Source of the DNA: Megascapheus bottae
Taxonomy: Eukaryota; Chordata; Mammalia; Rodentia; Geomyidae
Assembly: GCA_024803745.1 (NCBI GenBank)
Contig: JANJXV010000014.1
Coordinates: forward strand, 2,465,001-2,529,000
Direction: 5' to 3'
Length of the DNA stretch: 64,000 nt
Shown here: positions 25,216 through 37,937 of the stretch, one piece after another
Layout of the letters: each line of letters starts with the position of its first letter
How positions within the stretch are numbered: position 1 is the stretch's first letter
Position numbers and translations under genes: made by a program
Notes under the pieces: generated by a model
Database searches by the model: none
The model's input: only the letters and a program-made list of their open reading frames with translations
What the model was told of the DNA's origin: nothing

Positions 25216-26931
25216 ATTGCCTAATAATTGTGTCCAGTGAACAAAACAAGAAGACTTTTTATTAATGTATAGAATATAATGTGACCATTTTAAACATTAG
25301 TTACAATATCCAATCATTTTGAATGAATGTGCTTGAAAAGAGATAACTATTTTATTTCTTTAATGAAAAATGTTTCTATTCTCTCATTCATAACAAAGTC
25401 AAATTGTCATTCTTTTCTAGTAGGTCTAAAGAACACAGCCAGGTAAGCCATTCATCTTAGATTTGAATCCTAGGAGAGGATCTCTAAGTGAAATAGTAAT
25501 CCTTAGTTACTATTATCTTTTTGATTTATGTAAAGTCATCAACCTCAGTCAATTATAAAATTTCATTCTCAGACTCACTGTTTTGTTAAAAGATGTGTAG
25601 AGTAGAAGGCATATTAACTGCTAGGATAGATTATGCAATGTTAAAATCCATTTGGAGTAAGTCAGTGATTCCCATCAATCAAATGTGTATTGTAAGAGGT
25701 TCTTGCATGACAGTACTCCAGGGTGGTGTCCAAGCTCCACACAAACACAGACATTAAGTCAGGTCATATACCTGACTAGTCAACATATAAGAATTAGATT
25801 TTAAAACCTGAAAGTCTAACATAGAAAGGTGTCAATACAAATGGAGGGAATGCATGTCCTTTGAAGTTTAAAGAAAGGGAATAACCTAGCAAATACATGA
25901 ACAGTATCAGGAAACTAAATATTTTGTGAAGTTGTATCAAGACCAAAATAAATATGAACCCAATGTTTAATTGGAATCCACCAAAACTTTCCAAACTGGA
26001 TGCAATGATAAAAAGTCCATAAACTTGTAACTTGTCTAGCCACTAATCTAAACTGCAGCACAGGAAAAAAATTATCCTAAACCTCAGCAAACAGAGATGC
26101 TGAGTGGAATAATGAATGTTTTAGTCCAGCCAAAAGTACATATTTTATTTCTAAGCATCAATTCCAGTCTTCTTTTTGATGGATGGGACATTTAATATGC
26201 TAAGATACAATAAAAGGTAGGAGTTGATACTCAATAGAATTTATTCAGGCAATGCATTATTCATTTTTTTAAAGATCATTCAGGATAGAATTAAGTATGA
26301 GTCATTTTACTGTACTCTTAAGACCATCTCATTGATGCATTTAAGGCAAGTGTTTCCAAGGAACAAATCAACATTATTAAAGCAGCAGTCATCAAAGGAA
26401 ATGAAGACCACAAAATGACCCAGGGAATTGGTTAGAAGGAGGTCAGGGCAACTTCTGAAGAAGCAGGTCTAGTGGTGATCAAATGAGAGGAACTTAGCTG
26501 CAGTCAGGGAGAAAAAGACAGAAGATAAACAGGATAGGAAAGGGAGAGCAAGGTCAAGGATAGCTGCTTGCATTTGATTGTTGTTTTCAATAATTTAGAG
26601 GTAAATGGAAGCCAGGCCTATGAAGAAATACAGAGAGCTGCACCAAATGTGAGAACTCACCTAGTCCTCCATGCCCTGTCTTCCAGATTCACCTCACATC
26701 TGTCTACTTTACTCTTCATTTGAAATTTCCTATATACTTTGCTGATCATTGATGACAATGGTATTTCCTATACGTAGCTATATTTTATCTGTCTAATGAT
26801 ACATAGGCCTCATATATAGTTACATAAAATATGTTGATAATTAAAGTGACAGACAACAATGCTCTTTTCCTCAGAAATGGTTGCAGTACTGTGTTTACAT
26901 TACTGTGTTTAAAAATAAAAATGAAGCTTGA

Positions 26932-27010
26932 AGTAGAGATTGGGGTAAAGTGCTTGTCTACCATATAAGAGCACCTGGGCTCTGTCTCCAGCACTACAAC
27001 AAACAAATAA
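26932..27010 (+). mobile_element. Single ID-type SINE
   Basis: One tRNA-Ala-like monomer (GGGGTAAAGTGCTTGTCTAC, then GGGCTCTGTCTCCAGCACTA) with a CAAA-rich tail. Diverged; no right monomer. Confidence 0.6.
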
Positions 27011-28421
27011 AGAGATAATTCAAGCAAATGTTTCAAAAAATGTAAAGTCTGGCATTAATTATATTACCTTAAGTTTCTGACCTCCTCCAAAAAGAAATAA
27101 TCTCCATCACTAATGTGTAATTATTTTTCATATTAATACAGCATAGCTGAATAAACCTCAAAGAATAATCTAAACATTTCAAGATTCTCCAGTACTGTTA
27201 GTTAGATAAAATTACTACCTATAATCAATGTGAATATTTGGTACTCATAAACTAAGCTACCCTTTTGGAGACTTAGAACCACAAATCATTCAAAAACTGC
27301 AGTATTATGTTCTTCCTTTAGCTTTTCCCAGTTTACAAATTCAACCTGCCTACTATTCATGGAAAATTTAAATAAAAGCACATGTAAAATTACTGGGAAT
27401 ATTAATCATTGAAATTGCAAGGAGAACTGGCAGTGGTTGCATTGTTTCCAAATATACTTTTTTCATTTAAAAGTTCAATGGAAAGAAGTTGCCCATTTAA
27501 TTTTGCTCTATACCGTCCTAGCTTCTGTTTATACAAAGGTAGGGGAAGGTGGTCATCATGTTCAATATGCCACATGAAGCACTATAGACTCTTTGATATT
27601 GGTTTCAAGATTAGGTTCAGTGTTTTAATTCTAGCATTTCATTCTGTGGAATACATGCTTTCTTTCCTAATACTTGGTATTTGTGTTGGAAAAATATTTT
27701 GTTCAATAGAGTGCATAAAATTTATATCTCTGTTGTCAAATTTTCCTGTTGGTTTTTCTTTGAACTTATTTTTTTGTTATACTTTGAGCTCTACTTATTT
27801 TCAGGAACAAAGTATTACAGTGCTACCTTTATCAAGTTTGATTTATAGCTAATTCAAACCTTGTTTGTTAACACCAATTCTTTCTACAATTAGGAGATTT
27901 TCTAATCATGTTTTTTTCATTTGAAAAATCTGTGTTATCACTTATCTGGTTTCTGAATAATTCCACTACCATAGTTTAATTGATAAAATGATTCAAATTA
28001 CTTTGTGAGTATGAAACAAATATTACTAAGGTAACTATTATCAGAAGAGACTAAATTAATTTGCACATCTCATTTCTTTTTCTACTTTACAAGGACTGGC
28101 TGAAAATAAAGGCAAGCATCTTGTTTAATCATATTTAAAGTAAATCATTTAATTTTTCACTTTGTCCTATTTACGCAGGTAATTTTCTGTCCTGGTCTTA
28201 CAAAATTTATGAGTAATTTTAAAAGAACTAGAGTGCTTTCCTTAACATTTGTGCTTGTTTAGGTTAAAAATGTACTAGTCATAATTATCAAGAGTTCTAA
28301 GCCTAACCATTGATCCATCCCACCAAAACAGGTTAGAATTAGTTTAAGGTTTTGAACACATTCACAGTACAAACACTTAGGCAAAAGCAAATGCAGTACT
28401 GTGTCAGAAAATCCAGTTGGT

Positions 28422-29290
28422 TGTTCATAGGAGTGTAATCTTGTTCAACCACTCTGGAAAGCAGTATGGATGATCCTTAAAAGACTAAACATAATGTTCC
28501 CCTATGACCCAGCAATCTCACTTCTGGGCATTTACCCAAGTGTCTACAAACAAGGCCATACTAAAGCTACCAGCAGCATTGCAGCATTATTTACTATAGC
28601 TAACATATGGAACCAACCCAGATGCCCTTTAGTAGGTAAACAGGTCAAGAAAATGTGGCATCTATACACAATAGAATTCTATGTTGCTATCAGAAATGAC
28701 ATCACCACATTTGTAAGGAAATGAAAAGACTTGGAAAAAAATCGTATTAAGTGAAGCAAGCCAGAGCCAAAGAAACATAGACACTATGCTTTTCCTCATC
28801 TGTAATAGCTAGTATATGTCTGGGATTTTCCTAGCAGAGGGTCACAATATCTCAATAGCTATATACATATGACCATGTAAGATGATGCTGAGCAAAATGA
28901 ACCGCAGGATATGGAAACAAGAGGTTTTTCTGTGTGGTTGCTGTTTTTAATGTACTACATGAAGTTATTTCTTTTTTCTTTTTTCCCCTATTGTTTATTC
29001 CCTGTTGTCCCTGTATCTGAATTTGATACCTGGTGTATTGTATATACATTTATTTGAATTAATGCAGAGAAGGAGAATGACAAAATGGTGAGAAAAGAGT
29101 GAAGCAGTGTAACAGCTGTACTCATAAGATATAAGTTGGAAATGAACTTTACAACTTGGGGATGGGTTGGGGAGATGGAAAGTGGGAGAAAAATGTGGGA
29201 GGAGGTAACATTGACAAAAAATGTACTCTCTACCTTGCGTATGTTACTGTAACCCCTCTGTACATCACCCTGACAATAAAGTTAGTTTTA
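28422..29290 (+). mobile_element. 5'-truncated L1 (ORF2 C-terminus and 3' UTR)
   Basis: An 869 bp L1 piece. It starts in the last part of ORF2 (in frame at 28470: NIMFPYDPAISLLGIYPS, later PRCPLVGKQVKKMWHLYTIE), then runs through a 3' UTR ending CCTGACAATAAAGTTAGTTT. It is flanked by the perfect 14 bp repeat AAAATCCAGTTGGT (28408-28421, 29291-29304). This shows target-primed insertion; the element cannot move itself. Confidence 0.9.
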
Positions 29291-29775
29291 AAAATCCAGT
29301 TGGTGTTTATGGGGTAGGAGGTATTAAGCTTTGTAGAAGGAAGAGATTGAAATAGAGCTTCATTGTAATTTAGAGGAGGATTCTTTATACTGTAGTATCA
29401 AGATTATCTAAAGGGATTGATACATATGGGTTCCTGCCAAGAGTTTAGGTGCAGATCTGAGATGAAATCTGAGCTTTTACATATCTAATAAGGCCCCTGT
29501 AATGCTGTTGCTTCTGGTCAGCTACCACCCTGTTCTACTTCTAGATTAAGATACATTTAATCTAGAGGTAGAGAAATGATACATTTCCTACACTTGAGTT
29601 CATCTGCCTATTATATTGAGAGTGGCCATGTTGTAGAGACTGTCACATGTCAGACTTGGGATTATTTTTGAAGACCTAACATTTAACAATAGCAAGTCCA
29701 GATTTTCTTCTTATCACCTTGTAAAATTTAAGTTAGGCATTCTTTACTAAAAGGTATTCTATCTCAGCTATTTCT

Positions 29776-29987
29776 TTCTTTTCTTTTCTTTTCTTTTTTT
29801 GCCAGTCCTGGGCTTGAGCTCAGGGCGTAAGCACTCTCCTTGGACTTTCTCAAGGCTAGAGCTCTACCACTTGAGCCTCAGCACCACTTCTGGCTTTTTT
29901 CTATGTATGTGGTACTGAGGAATCGAACCCGGGTCTTCGTGCATGCTAGGCAAGCACTCTACCACTAGGCCAAACTCCCGGCCCCCG
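29776..29987 (-). mobile_element. IDL-type dimeric SINE
   Basis: Reverse-oriented, well-preserved copy with a CTTTT-repeat tail. Perfect 14 bp duplication TCTCAGCTATTTCT (29762-29775, 29988-30001). The left monomer keeps an intact B-box complement (GGAATCGAACCC). Confidence 0.92.
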
Positions 29988-30784
29988 TCTCAGCTATTTC
30001 TATATCTGAAATTCAGGTATCTTTCAGAGTCAGGATGCTGTCTCAGCTCTTGTAGGATTGGGTACAAACCTCCTTCCTCTGCCTACATTTCCTGGTACCC
30101 ACTGCTGCCTGAGACTTCATTTAGAACACAGAGCTTCTCATATACAGTTCCATTACTGTTGAGCTATCTTTTCCAGTATTGCTTATGTTCCATGACTTCT
30201 CCTTACCCTAGCCTCCACGTAACACAGCCTCACAGATACTGAAACAATCTCTCTCAATTGTTTAAACTACATACTCTTTATCTTTGTTGTTCATTGCCTC
30301 CTTGAGCCACAAACATACTATGGTCCTTCAAACAGTACAGTAACAAAATCCTAACCTGGCATTAGCCTTCCACTGATATTTCTCCTATCCCAAATAGTGG
30401 TGTGTAGTTTGTGTCCAGTGTCCTTCTCCCATGCCCTTCAACTACACAATCTGTCTCTACTACTCCCCTGAAACCACTCTCATTGAAATCATCACTATCT
30501 TCTTCTTACTGTTTCAATCTGTGAATTTCTCCACATCTCTGGTGTTCAAAATTGCTACGTTCTCATGTCTCAGCACCTGCAACATCAGAAACTTCGGTTG
30601 CATTCACATCTGCTTCAACTCACATGCCATTAGCAGTTTTACCTTTGGGAATAAGTGAATATATGCTGAATTGTGATCTAGTCATTTTAGCCTCAACTAT
30701 TATCTCTGAGCTTTGGTATTATTTGGTATGAGTGTTTGTTGCTTCTATAAGTCCATGTATAGAAACTTAATCTTCATTTGATAA

Positions 30785-31035
30785 TGTTTAAAGGTGAGAA
30801 TTGTAGGAGTTGTTCAAGTCACATGGGCAGAGCCCTTGTGAACGGAATTAGTGCCCTTATAAAAGAGCTCTTGGGATGTTGCTTGCCCATTTAGTCACAC
30901 AAGGGCATAGTAGGAGAGTGCCATCTAGGAAGCTGAATCCTGGAATTGATCCTGAGTTGTGGAAGCCCTGGATTTGATCTTCCACTTTTCAGTCTCCAGA
31001 ACTGTGCAGCCAAGTCATGTTTGTAAATTGCAAAG
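30785..31035 (+). mobile_element. MaLR-like LTR remnant
   Basis: GGAATTAGTGCCCTTATAAA, GTCACACAAGGGCATAG and GTCTCCAGAACTGTGCAGCC match the order of MaLR/MLT LTR landmarks. Solo and diverged. Confidence 0.5.
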
Positions 31036-31474
31036 ACAAAGATGTATTGCCATAGCAATTTGAATAGGCTAGCACAGGCGTTTTCAATTACCTCTAAAAA
31101 ATTTCTGGGCACCTGTTTGGGTATGCCTAGATTGCTGTTTTTTTCCCCTCCAACTCAAGTGAGCCTTTTGTCCCTTCTGGCCTACTTCCATCATGTGCCT
31201 AAGGTAGGAATATCAGAATCACCATAAACTGCCTCTCAAATCAGGTCAGTTATTGTATCTGGTTGATTTTAATCCCTTAGACATGTGTTCTTTCACATAA
31301 GTTCATTGTTCAAATTCTAGTTCTCATCTAGACGATCAAACTAGGGTTAAAAGTAGACTTCTTTCTCTGTATTTAGCATGCTAGTATGAAAAAGAACACA
31401 GACCTAAAGTTGTTATTTTATTAATCAAAAAAGTTTGTCCTATCAAGGAAGTTTTACGTACAAATGAAGTTCTG

Positions 31475-31556
31475 TGTGCGTGGATCAAATCCAGTCCAGA
31501 GCCTTGTGCACACCACGCAAGTGCTTTCTCTCAAGTCAAACCTCTAGTCCCAAGAA
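31475..31556 (-). mobile_element. ID-type SINE remnant
   Basis: Complement of a single ID monomer: GGATCAAATCCAGTCCAGAG then CGCAAGTGCTTTCTCTCAAG. Confidence 0.5.
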
Positions 31557-31670
31557 CTGGATCTTTGAGGTCATACAAAATAAATTCAATCCAGCTTCTT
31601 TTCTTACACACCATCCAAACATGCTTACTCTTGTTCTATAAAATGGACTATCTACTCATAGGATTATTCT

Positions 31671-32152
31671 TTTTTTCTTTTTTCCATATATTTTTTATTG
31701 TAATTAATAGAAGGGTTACATTGTATTCACCAGATAGAAGGTGCATTACTTCACATATGTGGATACCCTTTCTCATGTCATGGTCCCCATTCCCCCCCCC
31801 ACGGCTCATGTTGTTTTCTCCACTTCCTTATCCAATTTCAAATAACCCAATATGCATATATAAAATATATCAGATAACAAGGTGAAATACTCTAACAATA
31901 TGAGATAACCAAGGGACAGCAAAAGAGATGAGAGATAACATAGTACATTAAGGAAAACAATCACTCATTAAACAGCTTTGGTTTTTGTATCCTGGAGGTC
32001 CTTTCATTTAGCATCATACTATATGGCCTTATGTATCTAGGTTTTGTTCTATTGTAAATCTCTGATAAGAGAGCCCAAGGTTTCTACTGATTATGACAAA
32101 TGAGGGAAACCATTGAGCCTATGTTCCTTTGAGTCTGGCTTACTTCACTTAA
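31671..32152 (-). mobile_element. 5'-truncated L1 3' UTR
   Basis: Reverse-oriented L1 3' end, same family as 9636-10165. Perfect 15 bp duplication TCATAGGATTATTCT on both sides (31656-31670, 32153-32167). Confidence 0.88.
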
Positions 32153-32185
32153 TCATAGGATTATTCTAAGGACTTAATGGACAGA

Positions 32186-32209
32186 TCTATCTGCTTATCT
32201 ATCTGTTTG

Positions 32210-32254
<45 letters not shown>

Positions 32255-32276
32255 TTGTCTGTCTGTCTATCTATCC
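32186..32276 (+). repeat. (TATC)n microsatellite
   Basis: CTAT/CTGT tetranucleotide repeats, followed to about 32360 by TA-rich low-complexity sequence. Confidence 0.88.
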
Positions 32277-32364
32277 CTATATATGCATTTTGTATATTTG
32301 TATGTATATATACACCAAATACTTGTTTTGTATATATATGATATATATCTATATCTATATCACT

Positions 32365-32387
32365 ATGTGTGTGTGTGTGTGTGTGTT
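32365..32387 (+). repeat. (GT)n short microsatellite
   Basis: About 11 GT units directly at the tail side of the following minus-strand SINE. Confidence 0.85.
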
Positions 32388-32622
32388 TAATGGAGCTTGA
32401 ACTCAGGACCTAGGCACTGTCCCTGAGCTCTTTTGCTCAAGGCTAGTACTCTAACACTTTGAGCCACAGTGCCATTTCCATTTTTCATGTGTGTTTAATT
32501 GGAGATAAGAGTCTCATGGATTTTTCTGCTTGGGCTGGTTTGAACTATGATCCTTAGATCTCAGCCTTCTGAGTAGCTAGCATTGTAGAAGTGAGCCACC
32601 TGCTTCTGGATTGGCCTAAAAT
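32388..32622 (-). mobile_element. B1-like composite SINE
   Basis: Reverse-oriented: right monomer first (GAGCTTGAACTCAGGACCTA), then AATTGGAGATAAGAGTCTCA and the B1-like head complement (TTCTGAGTAGCTAGCATTG). Confidence 0.83.
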
Positions 32623-33544
32623 TTAGGACAATGCTTGGTATACAGTAAGCTCAATACATGCTGGCATAGGCTGTCAATAAAATTTTGTCTTTCGTAGCAA
32701 TGCAATCAAACTTTTTAAAATTAAATTCTGATATCATCTTAAAGTGATTTTCCATTACCTATGAAATAAAATATCAATCTGCACAATCAAATACAGACTT
32801 ATTCTTCCAGCCTCATCTCCTGACTGCATCCCTACCCTCTAGCCATTTGGATGGAAATGGTGGCTTATGCATCTGTTGACTCAGCTGCTTGGAACATAGC
32901 CTGGCTCTCTGTTTGCCAGGAAAACCACTCCATCAGAGTTTCTGCTTCAAAGTGAAGTCCTCCCTGACAGTGGTTTCATGATGAAACTCCGTGTGGTCGG
33001 GGTGGGTGGGGGTGAACACAGAACATGAAATGTGTGATACGTTCTAGTCCTCCTTTCCTTCAGGCTGCTTGCATTCTGCTACCATTCCTGTTCTGAACTC
33101 CAGCTTCCTCCTGAACAGTCTTTTAGAACTTTCTAGAAATCTCTATCAATACAGACTACTAATAGATCTTTCTTTGCCCCCCACCATACCTCCCCAATCC
33201 CTGGTCTTTCATTTCAGGAAAAGCTTTTTGCCTGTTGGTCACTCACTTCTGCCTGCCTCGGTATAATCTAAGCTCTCCCCAGAGTTAGGAAGTTAGTGAA
33301 TAAGCTGACCCTCAAAGAGAAGGTATTCATTATCATGTATTTGCTTTCAAAATAGTGTGTGGGCCAGCTTCTTACTTGATTTCTGGGGTTACTTCACTGC
33401 TCCTGAGCTCCAGGAAAAGTCATGCTTCTTTTAAGCTCAGACATCCAGTTCTATCAGTCCTTTAACTCTTTCAATCACCTTCTGACTTCACTGAATATTT
33501 CACTACTGTGGCCAGAGTCCCCTTTTCTATCCCAATATGTTTGT

Positions 33545-33910
33545 CTTCATGCCACTGTGATAATACTTGAGAGAGATGGCTTAATGATGGGCAAATTTAT
33601 TTTGGGCTTGTGGCTTCAGATATTTCAACCCATCCTGGGTGGAAGTAGGTGAAAAAGAAGAGCAGCTCACATTGTGGAGGCACAAAGCAGAGAGGGGGGA
33701 ATGCCTGTGTCCAGCTCATGGACTTTCTCCTTTTCCCATTTTTTTAAAAAAAATTCCTCTTGGGGCATTTATGGGATGGTATTACTTGCATGATGGGTCT
33801 TTCCCCTTCAGTTAATCCTCTCTGGAAATCACCACCACTGATATACTCACAAGTATGCTTTACTAATATCCTGGGTATGTCTCAGTCCAATCTAGATTAA
33901 CCATCACACA
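33545..33910 (-). mobile_element. MaLR-like LTR remnant (weak)
   Basis: GATGGCTTAATGATGGGCAA, CAGCTCACATTGTGGAGGCA and a terminal GATTAACCATCACAC stretch recall reverse-oriented MaLR-type LTRs of rodents. Assignment uncertain. Confidence 0.35.
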
Positions 33911-35163
33911 AAGTGCAGCCATTGTTTTTATCTGCTCCAAAGCCTTTTTATCTCTATGACCTCCATAGCTCCAGTGAATTTCCCCTTCATTGGACTTCAG
34001 CTGACATGGGACCATGTCCTTGACAATGTGCTCCTGCTTTTCCAACTCCTCTTCCTCATTCTTCAAAGTATTATAGTTGCTAAATACCAAATCTAAGTAT
34101 TTTTTTCCTAACAATGATATCTTATTTTATGAATTCTTTTGTTCAATTATTTCCTTCATGTCTTCTCTTATTTTATAGAAGCCTTCAGTCCTCTGGTGCC
34201 ATTATTTTCTCTTGTCTGAATTTCATTGCTGCTTCAGTTTATAACATCAAATTCTTTCTTGTCTATAGCTTCAATTTCTGTGCTTTGTTATCCTTGCATC
34301 ACACAGTGGCCATATTGCAGCCTCACATTCACATAACTTGCCTGTGCTACCTTTGTAGAGCAGACTTCTCTGGGAAGAAATCAGCCCTGCAAATTGAAAT
34401 CACTAAAACATTCTGTTCACTAAACACCATGTCTAAGATATGACCCAGAGTCCATTTTTGTTTCTCTAATTTTCTCTTCTTACTCTCCTCTTTTCAAGCT
34501 GAACTCTGTTCCCTTCACTGTATTCAACTTCCCACTTACCACAATATTGAATCTCTTAGTTGGTTGAGAAAATAACCATCATCATTTTGCTTTACTTTGT
34601 TCACTAAACCTATATATTTATACACATGCAACTCTTTCTTTTGCTGCCCTCCTGTTATGACAGAGGAAATGTCACCGCTCAAATTTGGAGTTCATTTCCC
34701 TGCCCATGTCATGGATCCCATTTATGCCAACATTTTAATGGCCCCTTTTCTACTTGATACTTGTCGATTTTCCACTCTTAGTTTTACTGGTTTTTCGATA
34801 ACAACAATATTCTCAAGGGTCTCTACAATTTAAAATAGAAACACAGAAAAAATTATGATTTTTTTCTCATTGCCTTTTCACTCTCCCCTTACTTCTTGAC
34901 CCATTATAATTTGTGTCACATCTTTAGAATCCTCAAGAGAAATTGTATCTGTCACGAGTATCAGTGACTACTGAAGTAAGAAATACAATGGATACATTTC
35001 ACTTTTGAAATATCAGTCAATTTTACTCAGTCTTGTTTTATCATTTTTTTCTTTCGTTTGTTTTTACAGAAGAATTAAGATGTTAACAATCAGCATAATA
35101 TCGACCCCTCAGCTTACAATAATTATCAATACACCATCAGTCTTATCTATATCCAAGTTTTGC

Positions 35164-35366
35164 GTTTTTTTTTTTTTTTTTGCCAGTCCTGGGCTTAGGC
35201 TCAGGGCTTGAGCACTGTCCTTGGACTTTCTCAAGGCTAGAGCTCTACCACTTGAGCCTCAGCACCACTTCCGGCTTTTTTCTATGTATGTGGTACCGAG
35301 GAATCAAACCCAGGTCTTCATGCATGCTAGGCAAGCACTCTACCACTAGGCCAAATTCCCGGCCCC
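35164..35366 (-). mobile_element. IDL-type dimeric SINE
   Basis: Reverse-oriented full copy with a T-run tail and flanking AGTTTTGC (35156-35163, 35367-35374). Confidence 0.9.
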
Positions 35367-36440
35367 AGTTTTGCTTTTTTTGAAACTGCCAATTTTAAGC
35401 AAATATCAGTATATTTATTGTAATATTTAAATATGTATTTAAACAGAGAAGCACCTAAAATGATCAGAATATCATTCTGAAACCTAAAATGAAAATTTAT
35501 AAAAATCGTCAATAGACAAGTACTTCTGTTTTTGTGGCAGTCTTCTAAATCTTTTAAATTAGTTTGACCCTTTGTATATAAAATTTATATCTTGAGACTT
35601 TTAAATGTCTCAGGTTTTGTTCCTTTTGATACTTAGTTTCAACTTCCAGTTGCTGTTTAAAAAGTTTTGTTGCAGAAATGAAATTGGACATAGGTAGACA
35701 CACAGTTTTGAACTTGGCTGATTGAGTACCATTGGTACCACTGAGTTAAAAAAGCTACATCTCCTATTGCCTGCAAATTGCTTCTGGAAAGTGTGAAATG
35801 CATCTTGCAAACATCTGAATCTCAACATGTGTAAAAAATCTTCTCCAACATACCTTTTTTCTGCTGTTCTATTGGGCAGGAAAAGCTTCCCAAGTCACAT
35901 ACATCATTATATATGCCAATGACTCCATTTCTTATTGCTTCTTATCAAACCATCCAATTTCTGTGACATTTCTCTAAGTATTTACCATATCAGTAGTGCC
36001 ACTACCATTCCTTCCCTAGACTACCTAATAAAATTCTCTTTAAAACACAAACAATATAGGGTCATGCACCCACTTAAAAACTCCAAAGATGCAAACCAAA
36101 CCAAACCAAACAATTGATTGAAGTCATAAAACTATATTCTCATAGTATATGTATACAGAGACACTATGAAGCTCTGGGTAAAACACATTCAATTCATGGG
36201 TATGGGCTTAGCGTTGGTGAAGGATGCCTTGAGCTTTATAATCATCTGAATTAATATTCTTAGACTGTTTTTAAGTATTAAGTAGACATTTAAAAATAAG
36301 TAAAATAGATTGAAGAGGTAAGAATTGGGAGTGTTGGAGTAGATGGTACTTACCAGTTGGCAATATGAATCTATAGATTCCATGATACCCATATGGGGCT
36401 TCAGTTATAACTATACCATGAAAGAAAAAGCCATTCTTAC

Positions 36441-36585
36441 CTTTGTAGTCCAGAGTTTGACAGTCCAGTCAAATGATGATGTGACAAACAGGTGAGAAAA
36501 GTCGATGGGGCCTACTGCCATGTGGCAGTTAATTCCTGTCACTGGCCCTTGGTGACCTTCGAAGACCTCACCAATGCCTGCTTTG
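36441..36585 (-). CDS. DYNC1I1: DYNC1I1 internal exon D (WD40 propeller)
   Basis: The exon is 145 bp. Its first base completes the serine codon split with exon C, and 48 further codons run from [17 protein letters not shown] to [10 protein letters not shown]. This is the most canonical WD repeat in the window: [10 protein letters not shown] supplies the GH-type start and [10 protein letters not shown] the D-x-x-x-x-W end. The acceptor is CTCTTCTTGCAG (CT at 36586-36587) and the donor GTAAGA at 36435-36440, both strong. [23 protein letters not shown] matches DYNC1I1 as I recall it, where I2 differs at several of these positions. A 33.4 kb intron follows. If only one coding exon lies beyond exon E, this would be exon 15 in a 17-exon gene. 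Confidence 0.96.
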
Positions 36586-36799
36586 CTGCAAGAAGAGCAT
36601 AAGTGAGCAGTTCAGTGACCTTCTGAAATCAATGATCTGTTTAAAAACTACCTCAGGTCAGTATAATTATTTGCACACAATTTAGAACAATAACCACATA
36701 TTGCCTGAATAAAACCATTCTCTTGAGAGCGAGAATTTGTCTGTGAACACAGTAAACTACTTTTAGTGATTAAAAAGCAGTAACAATTTTGTGTAAGTC

Positions 36800-37034
36800 T
36801 GGGGGGGGAGGGCTTTGGTTTTGCAGCTTAAATTCAGGGCTTTGGTTGTCTCTAAGCCTTTTTCACTTAAGGCTACCACTGTACCACATAAGCCACACTT
36901 CCGCTTCTGGCTTTTTGGCAGTTAATGGGTGATATGAGTCTCATAGACTGCCCTGGCTGGCTTTGAACGATGATCTTTGGCTTTCAGCCTCCTCAATAGC
37001 TAGGGTTATAGGCGTGAACCACCAGTACCCTGCT
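36800..37034 (-). mobile_element. B1-like composite SINE
   Basis: Reverse-oriented, diverged: GCAGCTTAAATTCAGGGCTT, TGATATGAGTCTCATAGACT and CAGCCTCCTCAATAGCTAGG. It lies 215 bp upstream of exon D in transcript sense. Confidence 0.75.
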
Positions 37035-37252
37035 GATGCAGCTATTTTGATGGAAAAAACACACTTGTGTCTCAGAAGCTTTTGAGACTTTTGTTCCTGA
37101 ATGGCACTTATATGTATACATGTTCCATTTCAACTCCTTTGAGAGAAATTATGGATTCTAAAACTCCATACATTTTCAGAGGTATACTTTTTCATTATTG
37201 CAGAGTAATATCTTAAATTCATTAAAAATCAATATTTTAAAACATAAGTTCA

Positions 37253-37439
37253 GGGCCAGGAATATGGCCTAGAGGCAGAGTACTTGCCTAGCATGCCTGA
37301 AGCCCTGAGTTTGATTCCTTGGTATCACATTCACAGAAAAAGGAAGAAGTGATGTTATGGTTCAAGTGGTAAAGCGCAAACCTTGAGAAAACTCAAGGAC
37401 AATGCCCAGGCCCAGAATTCAAGCTCCAGGACTGGCAAC

Positions 37440-37471
<32 letters not shown>

Positions 37472-37478
37472 AAACACC
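37253..37478 (+). mobile_element. IDL-type dimeric SINE with (CAA)n tail
   Basis: Both monomers present (ATGGCCTAGAGGCAGAGTAC; GGTTCAAGTGGTAAAGCGC). The tail is a clean (CAA)n run at 37436-37470. TAAGTTCA flanks both sides. Confidence 0.85.
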
Positions 37479-37761
37479 TAAGTTCATAGAGATCACTGGT
37501 AATCTAGAATAGGACACATTATTTAAATATATCAATATGGTTTTTCTTTACTTCCTTGGAAATAGAAGAGAGATTTACAAATTCATTTTGCAAATTCCAC
37601 AAGCCATGTCTGTCTTATTGCTAAGCATCTGGTACAACTTATTGTTCAGTAAACATTGATTAAATGAAACAAAGAAAAAGATAGACTTATGTCCTCTTTT
37701 ACAAAAACAAAATCACATTGGAGACATGGTCATACACATTTGAAAAGTGTCACATTTTTTT

Positions 37762-37937
37762 CTTTTTTTGTTGTATTTTATTGTTAGGATAATTTATAGA
37801 GAGTTTACAGTTACAGTCATCAGGTAGTGGGTATATTACTTCTTGAACCTTGATACCCCTTCTCATGTTTTTGCTCCCATTTCCCTCCCCCACACCCCCT
37901 CCTACTCATCTTGTTTTTCCCCCTTCCCTTCTCTGTG
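37762..37937 (-). mobile_element. Short L1 3' UTR fragment
   Basis: Reverse-oriented 176 bp L1 3' end matching the left part of 9636-10165 (CTTGATACCCCTTCTCATGT). Imperfect flanking repeat GTCACATTTTTT / GTCATATTTTTT. Confidence 0.75.

Noticed and set aside
27409..27852. 147-residue frame with hydrophobic stretches
   Set aside because: AT-rich intronic frame with no recognisable domain, no splice context and no codon-usage signal.
33863..34443. Frames of 83 and 109 residues near 34 kb
   Set aside because: No recognisable family; the left part overlaps a probable LTR remnant.
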